The notes under the pieces: generated by a model | The model's database searches: none | What the model was told of the DNA's origin: nothing | The model's input: only the letters and a program-made list of their open reading frames with translations | Part shown: positions 1 through 8,802 of the stretch, one piece after another | Numbering within the stretch: the first letter of the stretch is position 1 | Layout: every line of letters starts with the position of its first letter | Made by a program: the position numbers and the translations under genes | NCBI RefSeq assembly: GCF_011758765.1 | Contig: NZ_JAANOU010000001.1 | Coordinates: 3,534,001-3,598,000 of the forward strand | DNA: 64,000 nucleotides | Direction: 5' to 3' | Source: Amycolatopsis viridis | GTDB lineage: Bacteria; Actinomycetota; Actinomycetes; Mycobacteriales; Pseudonocardiaceae

Positions 1-618
<618 letters not shown>

Positions 619-697
619 CCGCGCTCGCGGCGGGACCCGCCTGAGAGTCACCTCAGCGTTCATTTCAACATGCGTGGAAATCTGGCACACTGGCGGC

Positions 698-1096
698 ATG
701 ACCACTCAGAACCGCCGGCCACCGGCCGCCGCCAAAGCGTTCAACAAGGTCGCCGCCAAGTTCGCGGGTCACCGGCTGGTGCCGCTGTGGGCCCTGGTAC
801 GGCACCGGGGCCGCAAGTCGGGCAAGCCGTACCAGACGCCGATCGCGATCGTCGGCGCCACACCGGACACCGTCTACATCGGATTGCCGTGGGGACGCCG
901 CACCGACTGGATCCGCAACCTCCAGGCGGGCGGCGGCACGCTCGTGTGGAAGGGGCAGACGTTCGCCGTCGCCGAGCCGGTCTTCGCCGGCAAGGACGAG
1001 GTGCTGGCGAAGACCTCCGGCCTGCGCCACCGAATTGCGCAGCGGTGGCCGCTGGAGGACTACCTGCGGTTGACGCTGCGGCCCGCCGGGCAGTGA
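698..1096 (+). CDS. Nitroreductase/F420-dependent oxidoreductase of the DDN family
   Basis: This 132-residue protein starts at an ATG with MTTQNRRP. The core reads HRGRKSGKPYQTPI, then an RTDWIRNLQAGGG-type segment, both typical of the split-beta-barrel deazaflavin-dependent nitroreductase family, of which mycobacterial Ddn is the known member. Family members bind reduced F420 and reduce quinones or other acceptors, often near the membrane. Length and motif order match the family. It follows the monooxygenase after 79 bases and could be co-transcribed with it, though no functional link is visible. The natural substrate is unknown. Confidence 0.82.
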   Translation: MTTQNRRPPAAAKAFNKVAAKFAGHRLVPLWALVRHRGRKSGKPYQTPIAIVGATPDTVYIGLPWGRRTDWIRNLQAGGGTLVWKGQTFAVAEPVFAGKDEVLAKTSGLRHRIAQRWPLEDYLRLTLRPAGQ

Positions 1097-1210
1097 CGGC
1101 GCCGATTCCCCTGCCGGGTTCCCGCCGGCGCGGAGGAGTACAGACGCGCGAGCGGGTGCCGACGTTGTGTGCCGCGGGATTTTTGGGGGGATGATCACTA
1201 GCGCGCAACG

Positions 1211-2509
1211 GTGACCGCCGCCGGGCGTCCTGCGGTGGTGAACGAAGCTGGGGTCCGAGGGGCGCGTCCCTCGGTACGGGGGATCTGGTTGCTCGCGGAG
1301 CTGGTGGCCGCCAGGCGGGTGCTGGTGGGCGCGGTCGTCGCCGTGGATGTGCTCGCGGTACTGCAGGTGCTGACCACCGACCCGGGCAACCAGGGGGACC
1401 TCGCGGTCTACCAGGAGGCCGGGCGGACCGTGCTCAACCACGGTCCCCTGTACGCCGACCCCCTGGTGGACAAGTTGTGGTTCACCTACACGCCGTTCGC
1501 GAGCCTGGCGTTCACCCCCCTCTCGCTGGTGCCCTACCCGGTGGCGAGCCTGCTGTTCACCGCCCTGCTGATCGTGGCGCCACTCCCGCTCTGCCTGCTG
1601 ATGGTGTTCCGGGCCCTCGGCCTCGGCCGGCATGCGTGGTTGCTGACCGGGATCGTGTTCGCGCCGGCGCTGCTGTTCCTCCAGCCCATGCGCTACACCC
1701 TCGGTTACGGCCAGATCAACATGGTGCTGATGACTCTCGTGCTGGTCGACTGCCTGGCCAGGCAGCCGTGGTGGCCGCGCGGCCTGCTGGTCGGCATTGC
1801 CGCGGCGATCAAGCTGACCCCGTTGGCGTTCCTGCTGTTCTTCCTGCTCAACCGGGACCGCAGGGCGGCACTCGTGGCCGGGCTGACCTTCACGGCCGGG
1901 GTGGTCGCCGGGTACCTCGCCCGGCCGGGGGACTCGATGTCCTACTGGACCTCGGCGATCTTCCGTACCGACCACATCGGCGACATCAGCATCCCGGGCA
2001 ACCAGTCCCTGCGCGGAACGATCGCGCGGCCGGGCACCGGCCTGACGTGGCTGGACAGCACCCTGTGGCTGCTGGCCTGCCTTGCCGTGTTCGCCGTGGC
2101 GGTGCTCGCGATGAGGCGGGCACTCGCACGCGGCCATCCGGCCCAGGCGGTGGTGCTCAACGCGTTCGCCGCCCTGCTGGTATCGCCGATCTCGTGGTCG
2201 CACCACTGGGTGTGGTTCACGCCGGCGATCGTGGTTCACGCGGTCATCGGTCTGCGCACCGGTGACCGGTTGATGATCCGGCTCGCTCTGGCGGGTGCGC
2301 TGGTCGCGGCGGCGCCCTCGATCGACGCGGTGGCCAACCCGGTCTTGCTCGTCAGCCCGTTCGCGGTCTACGCGGGCGTCACGCTGGTGCTCGCCGCGTG
2401 GCCCCGAGACGCCCACGAGTCGGCCGCGAGTGCGGTCGTCCGGGACGAGCTCACCGTCGAGGCGTTCGCCGGACAGCAGCGGCACCCGCACGGCGGCCCG
2501 GAAGCGTGA
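1211..2509 (+). CDS. GT87-family membrane protein (polyprenyl-phosphate-mannose-dependent mannosyltransferase-like)
   Basis: This 432-residue polytopic membrane protein has a GTG start. It carries FTYTPFASLAF after the first membrane segment, then GYGQINMVLM, IKLTPLAFLLFF and SPISWSHHWVWF. These are hallmarks of DUF2029/GT87, the family of actinobacterial PimE and other alpha-1,2-mannosyltransferases that use polyprenyl-phosphate mannose. The first extracytoplasmic loop holds the Asp of QGDLAVYQEAG, the usual catalytic-type acid position. The protein probably adds sugars to a lipoglycan or glycan on the outer face of the membrane. It is paralogous to the GT87 gene at 11155-12471. Exact acceptor and sugar are unknown. 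Confidence 0.82.
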   Translation: MTAAGRPAVVNEAGVRGARPSVRGIWLLAELVAARRVLVGAVVAVDVLAVLQVLTTDPGNQGDLAVYQEAGRTVLNHGPLYADPLVDKLWFTYTPFASLAFTPLSLVPYPVASLLFTALLIVAPLPLCLLMVFRALGLGRHAWLLTGIVFAPALLFLQPMRYTLGYGQINMVLMTLVLVDCLARQPWWPRGLLVGIAAAIKLTPLAFLLFFLLNRDRRAALVAGLTFTAGVVAGYLARPGDSMSYWTSAIFRTDHIGDISIPGNQSLRGTIARPGTGLTWLDSTLWLLACLAVFAVAVLAMRRALARGHPAQAVVLNAFAALLVSPISWSHHWVWFTPAIVVHAVIGLRTGDRLMIRLALAGALVAAAPSIDAVANPVLLVSPFAVYAGVTLVLAAWPRDAHESAASAVVRDELTVEAFAGQQRHPHGGPEA

Positions 2510-2527
2510 GCTGGATCGCAGTACAAA

Positions 2528-2543
2528 AGTAGGACTTCCTACT
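2528..2543. promoter_or_regulatory. Palindromic operator before the fadB2/fadE25-like pair
   Basis: AGTAGGACTTCCTACT has perfect 7-base arms (AGTAGGA/TCCTACT) around a 2-base centre. It ends 12 bases before the ATG of the hydroxyacyl-CoA dehydrogenase, in a locally A/T-rich stretch. A dimeric regulator of TetR or GntR type is the natural candidate, but no regulator gene is adjacent. Confidence 0.55.
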
Positions 2544-2555
2544 AATCTGCGGGGC

Positions 2556-3422
2556 ATGGACATCTCGAAGGTCGGCGTGGTCGGCGGCGGGCTGATGGGC
2601 TCGGGCATCGCCGAGGTGTGTGCCCGGGCGGGGCTGGACGTGGTGGTCGCCGAGGTCGGCGAAGCGGCGCTGACCGCGGCCCGGGAGCGGATCGGCACGT
2701 CGCTGGAGCGTGCGGTGCGAGCCGGGAAGCTGGGCGCCGACGATGCCGGGGCGGCAGCTGCGCGACTGTCCTACACCGTGGACCTGGCGGCGTTCGCCGA
2801 CCGGGATCTGGTGGTCGAGGCGGTGGCCGAGGACGAGCAGGTCAAGGCCGACGTGTTCGGCCGGCTGGACAAGGTCGTGGAGCGGCCGGACGCGATCCTG
2901 GCGTCCAACACCTCGTCGATCCCGATCATGAAGCTGGCGGCGGCGACCGGACGGCCCGCGCAGGTGGTGGGCATCCACTTCTTCAACCCGGTGCCGGTGC
3001 TGCCGCTGGTGGAGCTGATCCCGTCGCTGCTGACCTCGGACCAGACCCGCGACCGGGCGGCGGAGTTCGCGACGTCCACCCTGGGCAAGACGGTGGTGCA
3101 CGCGCCGGACCGGGCCGGGTTCGTGGTCAACGCGCTGCTGATCCCCTACCTGCTGTCGGCGATCCGCATGCTGGAGTCCGGCTTCGCCGGGGCCGCGGAC
3201 ATCGACGCCGGCATGGTGCACGGCTGCGCCCACCCGATGGGCCCGCTGCGGCTGGCCGACCTGATCGGGCTGGACACGACGAAGGCGGTCGCCGAGTCCA
3301 TGTACGCGGAGTTCAAGGAACCGCTCTACGCTCCCCCGCCGCTGCTGCTGCGCATGGTCGACGCGGGCCTGCTCGGCCGCAAGTCCGGCCGCGGCTTCTA
3401 CGACTACCGGAAGGACGCCTGA
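2556..3422 (+). CDS. fadB2: 3-hydroxybutyryl-CoA / 3-hydroxyacyl-CoA dehydrogenase
   Basis: This 288-residue protein begins [20 protein letters not shown], with the NAD-binding GxGxxG fold at residues 9-16. [17 protein letters not shown] supplies the catalytic His of the family, and the C-terminal helical domain ends in [11 protein letters not shown]. It oxidises (S)-3-hydroxyacyl-CoA to 3-oxoacyl-CoA with NAD+, the third step of beta-oxidation, and is single-domain like Mycobacterium FadB2 and clostridial Hbd. Its stop codon overlaps the start of the acyl-CoA dehydrogenase (TGATG), so the two are translationally coupled. The ATG fits the family N-terminus exactly. The gene symbol is by analogy. 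Confidence 0.88.
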   Translation: MDISKVGVVGGGLMGSGIAEVCARAGLDVVVAEVGEAALTAARERIGTSLERAVRAGKLGADDAGAAAARLSYTVDLAAFADRDLVVEAVAEDEQVKADVFGRLDKVVERPDAILASNTSSIPIMKLAAATGRPAQVVGIHFFNPVPVLPLVELIPSLLTSDQTRDRAAEFATSTLGKTVVHAPDRAGFVVNALLIPYLLSAIRMLESGFAGAADIDAGMVHGCAHPMGPLRLADLIGLDTTKAVAESMYAEFKEPLYAPPPLLLRMVDAGLLGRKSGRGFYDYRKDA

Positions 3423-4564
3423 TGTACGAGCTGCCCGAGGAGCACGAGGAGCTGCGTGCCGCCGTGCGCGCACTGGCGGAGAAGGAGATCGCTCCGCACG
3501 CGGCCGAAGTGGACGAAAACGAGCGGTTCCCGCACGAAGCTCTGCAAGCGCTGAACGCCGCGGGGTTCAATGCGGTGCACATTCCGGAGGAGTACGAGGG
3601 TCAGGGTGCGGACGCGGTGGCGGCGTGCATCGTGATCGAGGAGGTGGCGCGGGTTGATGCGTCGGCGTCGTTGATTCCGGCGGTGAACAAGCTGGGGACG
3701 CAGCCGATCCTGTTGTCGGCGTCGGAGGAGTTGAAGAAGCTGGTTCTGCCGGAGATCGCGGCGGGGGCGACGGCGTCCTACGGGTTGTCGGAGCGGGAGG
3801 CGGGGTCGGACACGGCGTCGATGCGGACCCGGGCGCGGTTGGACGGGGATCACTGGGTGCTCAACGGCACGAAGGCGTGGATCACCAATGCCGGGGAGTC
3901 GACCTGGTACACGGTGATGGCGGTGACCGATCCGGATGCGCCGAAGAAGTCGAACGGGATTTCGGCGTTCGTGGTGCACAAGGACGACCCGGGGTTCTCG
4001 GTGGGGCCGAAGGAGCGCAAGCTGGGGATCAAGGGCTCGCCGACGCGGGAGATCTATTTCGAGAACTGCACGATCCCGGCGGAGCGGATCATCGGTGAGC
4101 CGGGCACGGGGTTGAAGACGGCGTTGCGCACGCTGGATCACACCCGTCCGACGATCGGGGCGCAGGCGCTGGGTATCGCGCAGGGCGCGCTGGACGCGGC
4201 GGTGGCGTATGTGAAGGAGCGCAAGCAGTTCGGCACGGCGATCGGACAGTTCCAGGGTGTGCAGTTCATGCTCGCCGACATGGGCACGAAGATCGAGGCG
4301 GCCCGGCACCTGGTCTACGCCTCCGCTGCTGCGTCGGAGCGGGGTGACGCGCGGGCGGGGTTCATGGCCTCGGCGGCGAAGGCCTTCGCCAGCGACGTGG
4401 CGATGTCGGTGACCACCGACGCGGTGCAGCTGTTCGGCGGCGCCGGCTACACCCGCGACTTCCCGGTGGAACGCATGATGCGCGACGCCAAGATCACCCA
4501 GATCTACGAGGGCACCAACCAGATCCAGCGCATGGTCATGGCCCGCGCCCTGCTCAACGGCTGA
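3422..4564 (+). CDS. fadE25: Acyl-CoA dehydrogenase (FadE25-like)
   Basis: This 380-residue acyl-CoA dehydrogenase of normal length carries the FAD-binding segments [11 protein letters not shown] and WITNAGES. The catalytic-loop motif [16 protein letters not shown] near the C-terminus contains the base Glu. The N-terminus ([20 protein letters not shown]) and [19 protein letters not shown] closely resemble the conserved actinobacterial FadE25 type. It performs the first, FAD-dependent step of acyl-CoA beta-oxidation and passes electrons to ETF. Within roughly 3590-4200 the codons end almost uniformly in G (TTG, GGG, GCG, TCG, ACG), unlike the C/G mixture on either side. It overlaps the preceding gene by one base and ends at a strong hairpin. 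Confidence 0.9.
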   Translation: MYELPEEHEELRAAVRALAEKEIAPHAAEVDENERFPHEALQALNAAGFNAVHIPEEYEGQGADAVAACIVIEEVARVDASASLIPAVNKLGTQPILLSASEELKKLVLPEIAAGATASYGLSEREAGSDTASMRTRARLDGDHWVLNGTKAWITNAGESTWYTVMAVTDPDAPKKSNGISAFVVHKDDPGFSVGPKERKLGIKGSPTREIYFENCTIPAERIIGEPGTGLKTALRTLDHTRPTIGAQALGIAQGALDAAVAYVKERKQFGTAIGQFQGVQFMLADMGTKIEAARHLVYASAAASERGDARAGFMASAAKAFASDVAMSVTTDAVQLFGGAGYTRDFPVERMMRDAKITQIYEGTNQIQRMVMARALLNG

Positions 4565-4579
4565 CACCCCAGGCCACGC

Positions 4580-4608
4580 GGCGCGGCGCCCGATGCGGGC
4601 GCCGCGCC
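4580..4608. terminator. Bidirectional hairpin terminator
   Basis: A perfect 13-bp G+C stem with an ATG triloop (arms GGCGCGGCGCCCG-like and its complement) fills the 63-base gap between two convergent genes, the acyl-CoA dehydrogenase (+) and the nucleoside hydrolase (-). There is no U-tract, which is usual for actinobacterial terminators. Confidence 0.7.
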
Positions 4609-4627
4609 CACCCACGGCTGAGCAGGC

Positions 4628-5578
4628 TCAGGCGAACGCGCTCAGCAGCAGATCGACCAGCACGTCCGCCCTGGCGTCGAACGCCACCTGCGCGTTCGGC
4701 TCGCCGGTCGCGTTCGGACGGAGGTCCATCACGGCCCGGCCGACGGTGCGGCTTCCGGTCGTCTCGACCTCGACGTGCACCGGCCGGGTGGTGATCACCT
4801 CCGGGCGCAGCAGGTAGGCGATGCACACCGCGTCGTGGACGGGTGCCGCGTCGTCCGCGGCGACGCCGCGCCCGGCCGAGTAGGCGTCGATGCGGCGCGT
4901 GATGAGGTCGGCGGCCGTCCGGCCGGCCGGGGTGCCGAGCCCGCTCAGCTTGACGCAGTCGTCGCGGGTGACCAGCGCGCGGTGCGTGGCGTCGAGCGTG
5001 ACGAGTGTCAGGCGCGGGAGGCCGGCCGACAGCACCATGGCCGCGGCCTCCGGGTCGGCCCAGAAGTTGAACTCGGCGGACGGTGTCACGTTGCCGTAGT
5101 GGTGCGCACCACCCATGATCACCACCTCGGCGAGCGCGTCGCGCACCGACGGGTCGGCCGCGAGCACGGTCGCGATCGTGCTGAGCGGCCCGACCGGCAC
5201 CAGCGTGACCGGTTCGGTGGTGGTGCGCAGGGTGTGCAGCAGGAACTCGACCGCCGACTCCGCGCGCGCGGCGGTGCGGGGCGCCGGCAACGGCAGGGAC
5301 GTGCCGTGCATGTCGCGGGCCGAGCCGGCTTCGAAGTGCCGCGGCCCGGGGAACCCGCGCCGCGCGACCGGGTGGGCCAGCCCGGGGTGCACCGGGATGT
5401 CCGGGCGGCCGATCGCGTCCAGCACGCGCAGCGTGTTGTCCGTGGTGGCGGCCAGCGGCACGTTGCCGCTGACGGTGGTCACCGCGGCCAGGTCGAGGTC
5501 CGGGTGCAGGGCGGCCAGCATGATCGCGACCGCGTCGTCGGTTCCGGTGTCGACGTCGAGGATCACCTTGCGTGTCAC
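4628..5578 (-). CDS. Nucleoside hydrolase (inosine-uridine preferring family)
   Basis: This is a 316-residue protein from a GTG start. The N-terminal motif VILDVDTGTDDAVAI contains the Asp cluster that binds Ca2+ in all nucleoside hydrolases. LVPVGPLSTIATVL and an EFNFWADPEAA segment follow, and a C-terminal VHDAVCIAYLL supplies the last Asp ligand. Members hydrolyse the N-glycosidic bond of ribonucleosides to ribose and base for salvage. I chose the GTG giving MTRKVILD because GGGAGG lies just upstream and the family begins here; an in-frame ATG at 5596 would add six residues. The frame stays open further upstream through the remnant at 5627-5770. Base specificity cannot be told. Confidence 0.88.
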   Translation of the reverse strand: MTRKVILDVDTGTDDAVAIMLAALHPDLDLAAVTTVSGNVPLAATTDNTLRVLDAIGRPDIPVHPGLAHPVARRGFPGPRHFEAGSARDMHGTSLPLPAPRTAARAESAVEFLLHTLRTTTEPVTLVPVGPLSTIATVLAADPSVRDALAEVVIMGGAHHYGNVTPSAEFNFWADPEAAAMVLSAGLPRLTLVTLDATHRALVTRDDCVKLSGLGTPAGRTAADLITRRIDAYSAGRGVAADDAAPVHDAVCIAYLLRPEVITTRPVHVEVETTGSRTVGRAVMDLRPNATGEPNAQVAFDARADVLVDLLLSAFA

Positions 5579-5626
5579 CTCCGCAGCCTCCCACATCGCG
5601 CCGCGATGATCACCTGCTGTTGGCCT

Positions 5627-5770
5627 CGCCGCCTGCCACAACGGCCCCGGCCTACGCAACCGGACCGAAGGCGTCGACGCGGTCCAGGACGGCCAGTTCC
5701 CGGCGCCGGTGGGCACAGCCCACACGGTGTCCTGCCCGGCGCGGATCCGCCGGGCGACCTGGTCTTCCAT
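5627..5770 (-). pseudogene. Remnant of an SRPBCC/START-like gene
   Basis: In the same frame as the nucleoside hydrolase and upstream of it, the translation reads VARRIRAGQDTVWAV...GNWPSWTASTPSVRLRRPGPL. This matches the opening strand and helix of SRPBCC (polyketide cyclase-like) proteins, where the usual form is RRIxAPxDxVWxVLTDVxxWPEWTxxVxSVRLxxPGPL. Only about 48 residues survive before similarity stops, out of about 150 for a full domain. It is probably a decayed 5' end fused to the next gene. Similarity is judged by eye. Confidence 0.4.
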
Positions 5771-5800
5771 CCCGGACCGGAGCGAGCGCGCCGGCGCGGG

Positions 5801-6427
5801 CTAGATTCCGCGCCCGGCGGCCTTGAGGTGGCCGACCGCCGCCGGGCCGCCCTGGAACGCGACGTGCACGGCGTCACGTCCGAACACGAACAGCAGCAGT
5901 TCGACCGGGTCGCCGGTGACGGTGACCTGCTCGGCACCGCCACGCACCACCGCCGCGTCACCGCCTGGGGTGCGCAGGGTGACTCCGACCGGGACCCGGC
6001 GCAGGTTCAGCTTCGCAGCGGTGCTGGCCGCGCGCCACGCGGCGGCGTCGCGGGTGGGATCCGCCGGACGCGGCTCCCAGCCCGGGCGGCCGCGCCGCAC
6101 GTCTTCGTGGTGCACGAGGAACTCGGCGGTGTCGGCCAGCTCGCCGAGTTTCCCGATCGCCGTGGGCCAGTACCAGGCCGGGCCGCGCCGCACCCGCTCG
6201 ACCAGCCGGGGCCACGGCTGGGCGGCGATCGCGTCCTGCACTCGCCGGGTGTGCCCGGCCAGCAGTGGCAGGACGATGCCCAGCGCGGCGTCCGGCCGGC
6301 TTTCCCGCACTACCAGGTGCGCGGCGAGGTCCCGGGTGAGCCACCCCTGGCACAGGGTGGGCTCGTCCGGCCCGGCCTCCGTCAGCAGACGGCTCAGCGC
6401 ACGTCGTTCGTCGGCGGCGACACCCAC
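5801..6427 (-). CDS. TIGR03085-type metal-binding protein (mycothiol-dependent maleylpyruvate isomerase fold)
   Basis: This 208-residue protein has a GTG start. The N-terminal half has PTLCQGWLTRDLAAHLVVRESRPDAA, then ELADTAEFLVHHEDVRRGRPGW. This is the pattern of the actinobacterial DinB-fold, mycothiol-associated family, in which conserved His residues bind a divalent metal. The C-terminal half (VTVTGDPVELLLFVFGRDAVHVAFQG) matches the SCP2/MDMPI C-terminal domain. Related enzymes use mycothiol as a cofactor for isomerisation or conjugation in the cytosol; this one's substrate is unknown. It lies between nucleoside hydrolase and clpP on the same strand, and the contents of those genes suggest no shared pathway. 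Confidence 0.75.
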   Translation of the reverse strand: MGVAADERRALSRLLTEAGPDEPTLCQGWLTRDLAAHLVVRESRPDAALGIVLPLLAGHTRRVQDAIAAQPWPRLVERVRRGPAWYWPTAIGKLGELADTAEFLVHHEDVRRGRPGWEPRPADPTRDAAAWRAASTAAKLNLRRVPVGVTLRTPGGDAAVVRGGAEQVTVTGDPVELLLFVFGRDAVHVAFQGGPAAVGHLKAAGRGI

Positions 6428-6455
6428 GACCGCAGGCTACCCGCGGGTATGCCCG

Positions 6456-7052
6456 CTACGCGGTCGCCGCCTGTTGGTCGAGGCCGACGACGTGATCGAC
6501 GAACCCGTAGGCGAGGGCCTCCTCGGCGTCGAACCAGCGGTCGCGGTCCGCGTCGGCCGTGATGCGGTCCACCGGCTGGCCCGTCTGCCGCGCGGTGATC
6601 TCCGCGATGCGGCGCTTCATGCGGCCGAAGACCTCCGCCTGGATGGCGATGTCGCTGGCCGCCCCGCTGATGCCGGCCGAGGGCTGGTGCATCAGGACGC
6701 GGGTGTTGGGCAGCAGGTAACGCTTGCCGGGGGTGCCGGAGGACAACAGGAACTGACCCATGGACGCCACGAAACCGAGTCCCCAGGTGGCGACATCCGG
6801 CTGGATGAGGCGCATGGTGTCGTAGATGGCCATGCCCGCCGTCACCGATCCACCGGGCGAATTGATGTAGAAGGTGATGTCCTTGCGCGGGTCCTCGGCC
6901 GCGAGCAGCAGCAGCTGCGCGGTGATCCGGTTGGCGACCGCGTCGGTCACCTCGGAGCCGAGGAACACGATCCGGTCGCGCAGCAGTTGTTCGAACACCG
7001 AATCGTCCAGTGAGGCGGAGGCGTTCGCGGACGGGAGAGCTCGCAGAGTCAT
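6456..7052 (-). CDS. clpP: ATP-dependent Clp protease proteolytic subunit
   Basis: This 198-residue serine protease subunit forms the barrel that degrades proteins fed in by ClpC/ClpX ATPases. The catalytic Ser97 lies in GLGFVASMGQFLLSSG, His122 in MHQPSAG and Asp167 in ADADRDRWFDAEEA. The oxyanion-loop segment INSPGGSV is intact. I chose the ATG at 7052 over a GTG nine bases upstream because family N-termini start near here. It stands alone, not in the usual clpP1-clpP2 tandem, so it is likely an accessory clpP copy. A ClgR-like box lies 41 bases upstream, which suggests induction with the Clp regulon. Confidence 0.93.
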   Translation of the reverse strand: MTLRALPSANASASLDDSVFEQLLRDRIVFLGSEVTDAVANRITAQLLLLAAEDPRKDITFYINSPGGSVTAGMAIYDTMRLIQPDVATWGLGFVASMGQFLLSSGTPGKRYLLPNTRVLMHQPSAGISGAASDIAIQAEVFGRMKRRIAEITARQTGQPVDRITADADRDRWFDAEEALAYGFVDHVVGLDQQAATA

Positions 7053-7092
7053 GACGGCCACCGTAGGCCGGGCAGTCGTGGTGCGGGGCCGT

Positions 7093-7106
7093 GTTCGCCC
7101 TGAGCG
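7093..7106. promoter_or_regulatory. Candidate ClgR box upstream of clpP
   Basis: GTTCGCCCTGAGCG matches the GTTCGC-N5-GCG consensus described for ClgR, the actinobacterial activator of clp genes. It sits 41 bases before the clpP start and also upstream of the divergent DinB gene. The site is short, so chance occurrence in G+C-rich DNA is possible. Confidence 0.45.
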
Positions 7107-7178
7107 TGGCGATTACGCTACGAGCGATCGGGCCGGTACGGCGATCGGGTCCCGTGCCCGCAGGTACGCTCCGAGACC

Positions 7179-7688
7179 GTGCCGACCGAACGCCCCGAGG
7201 TTCCCACCGTCGCCGGCGAGCGCGAGATGCTGCGCGCCCACCTGGAATTCCACCGCGCCACGCTCGCCCGCAAGTGCGACGGACTGTCCGATGAGGAATT
7301 GCGCAGGCAGGCCGTGCCACCGTCGGCGCTGTCGCTGCTCGGGCTGGTGCGGCACATGGCCGAAGTGGAGCGCGCCTGGTTCCGCCGCACCGTCGGCGGG
7401 GAGACCGACCTGCCGCTGGTGTGGTCCGCGGACGGGGACTTCCAGGTCGCGTACGACGCGCGCACCTCGAGCCGGGCCGAGGCGTTCACCGCGTGGCAGG
7501 ACGAGATCGGGCACGCGCGGCGCATCGAACGGGCGGCGGATTCGCTCGACGTGACCGTCTTCGCGCCGCGCTGGAACGCCGAAGTCTCGCTGCGCGCCGT
7601 GATGTTGCACATGATCCACGAGTACGCCCGCCACAACGGGCACGCCGACCTCCTGCGCGAGGGCATCGACGGGGTCACCGGCGTCTGA
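7179..7688 (+). CDS. DinB-family (DUF664) protein
   Basis: This 169-residue protein has a GTG start. It is a four-helix DinB/DUF664 protein: LEFHRATLARKCDGLSDEEL, then LSLLGLVRHMAEVERAWFRR supplies the first metal His. The C-terminal MLHMIHEYARHNGHADLLRE supplies the His pair of the putative metal site. The fold is shared with bacillithiol and mycothiol S-transferases, but activity is unknown for this subgroup. It diverges from clpP and is followed after 38 bases by the PHP-domain gene on the same strand. Confidence 0.82.
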   Translation: MPTERPEVPTVAGEREMLRAHLEFHRATLARKCDGLSDEELRRQAVPPSALSLLGLVRHMAEVERAWFRRTVGGETDLPLVWSADGDFQVAYDARTSSRAEAFTAWQDEIGHARRIERAADSLDVTVFAPRWNAEVSLRAVMLHMIHEYARHNGHADLLREGIDGVTGV

Positions 7689-7726
7689 ACGTGCGGGCAC
7701 CGGCGCGGCGCGGTAGGTGTGGTGTC

Positions 7727-8713
7727 GTGGATCCGGCACAGGCACTGCGGCAGATCGCGTTCGAGCTGGAGCGCGCCGGCGCCCCCACCTACCGGGTGCG
7801 GGCGTTCCGGCGTGCCGCGGCCGTGGTGGCCGGGCTGCCCGCGGGCGAGCTGGCCGACCGGGTGCGGCAGGGCACGCTGAAAGCGCTGCCGGGCATCGGA
7901 CCGGCCACGGCACAGGTCGTCGAGCAGGCGTGCGCCGGCGAACAGCCCTCCTACCTGGCGAAACTGCTGGCGGAAGCGCCCGAACCCGACCGGTCGGGGC
8001 TGCGCGGCGCGCTGAAGGGCGACTGCCACACGCACTCGGACTGGTCGGACGGGGGCAGCCCGCCGGAGGAGATGGCCGAGGCGGCGCGGGCGCTGGGCCA
8101 CGAGTGGATCGCGCTGACCGACCACTCGCCGCGGCTGACGGTGGCGCGCGGGCTGTCGGCCGAGCGCCTGCTGCGGCAGCTGGATCTGGTGGCGGAGCTG
8201 AACGAGAAGCTGGCACCGTTCCGCATCCTGACCGGCATCGAGGTGGACATCCTCGAGGACGGCTCGCTCGACCAGCGCGACGACCTGCTGGACCGGCTGG
8301 ATGTGGTGGTGGCCAGCGTGCATTCCCAGCTGCGGATGCCCGCTGGGCCGATGACCGACCGGATGCTCGCCGCAGTGCGCAACCCGCTGGTCGACGTGCT
8401 CGGCCACTGCACCGGCCGGCTCGTCACCGGGCGCGGACGGCCGCAGTCGGAGTTCGACGCGGAGGCCGTGTTCACGGCGTGCCGGGAGAGCGGTACCGCG
8501 GTGGAGATCAACTGCCGTCCGGAACGCCGGGACCCGCCCGGCGAGCTGCTCGCGATGGCCGCGGAGATCGGCTGCGTGTTCGCCATCGACACCGACGCCC
8601 ACGCCCCCGGCCAGCTGGACTGGCTCGGGAACGGGACCGTGCGCGCGGAGGCGTGCGGCATCGGCCCGGACCGCGTGCTGAACACCCTCGGAGCCGCCCA
8701 GCTCGGCGGCTGA
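7727..8713 (+). CDS. PHP-domain phosphoesterase with N-terminal helix-hairpin-helix region (PolX C-terminal-like)
   Basis: This 328-residue protein has a GTG start preceded by GGTAGG. Residues 1-70 resemble the HhH region of family X DNA polymerases (LKALPGIGPATAQVV, residues 51-65). A PHP domain follows with metal ligands in CHTHSDWSDG (His101, His103), LTDHSPR (Asp132, His133), TGIEVDIL (Glu172), ASVHSQL, GHCTG and a final DTDAHAPGQ. The polymerase palm domain is absent. The protein thus resembles the PHP nuclease/phosphatase half of bacterial PolX, a 3'-5' exonuclease or AP-site enzyme. Histidinol-phosphatase-like activity is an alternative. A DNA-repair role is likely but not proven. Confidence 0.83.
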   Translation: MDPAQALRQIAFELERAGAPTYRVRAFRRAAAVVAGLPAGELADRVRQGTLKALPGIGPATAQVVEQACAGEQPSYLAKLLAEAPEPDRSGLRGALKGDCHTHSDWSDGGSPPEEMAEAARALGHEWIALTDHSPRLTVARGLSAERLLRQLDLVAELNEKLAPFRILTGIEVDILEDGSLDQRDDLLDRLDVVVASVHSQLRMPAGPMTDRMLAAVRNPLVDVLGHCTGRLVTGRGRPQSEFDAEAVFTACRESGTAVEINCRPERRDPPGELLAMAAEIGCVFAIDTDAHAPGQLDWLGNGTVRAEACGIGPDRVLNTLGAAQLGG

Positions 8714-8802
8714 CCGCAGGCCCGCTCCGGCCGTGGCCGGCGCGGGACGTGACGCCGTCGCCGGGCCCTGCGCACGGGCGGCAGCCGTGTCACCGTCAAA
8801 AC

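Noticed and set aside
665..2698. A 677-codon minus-strand ORF
   Set aside because: Composition is typical of a shadow frame, opposite to the DDN-family and GT87 genes.
7421..7726. Longer start for the PHP-domain protein
   Set aside because: The upstream extension is the shadow of the DinB gene; a GTG with a ribosome-binding site at 7727 fits the family N-terminus.
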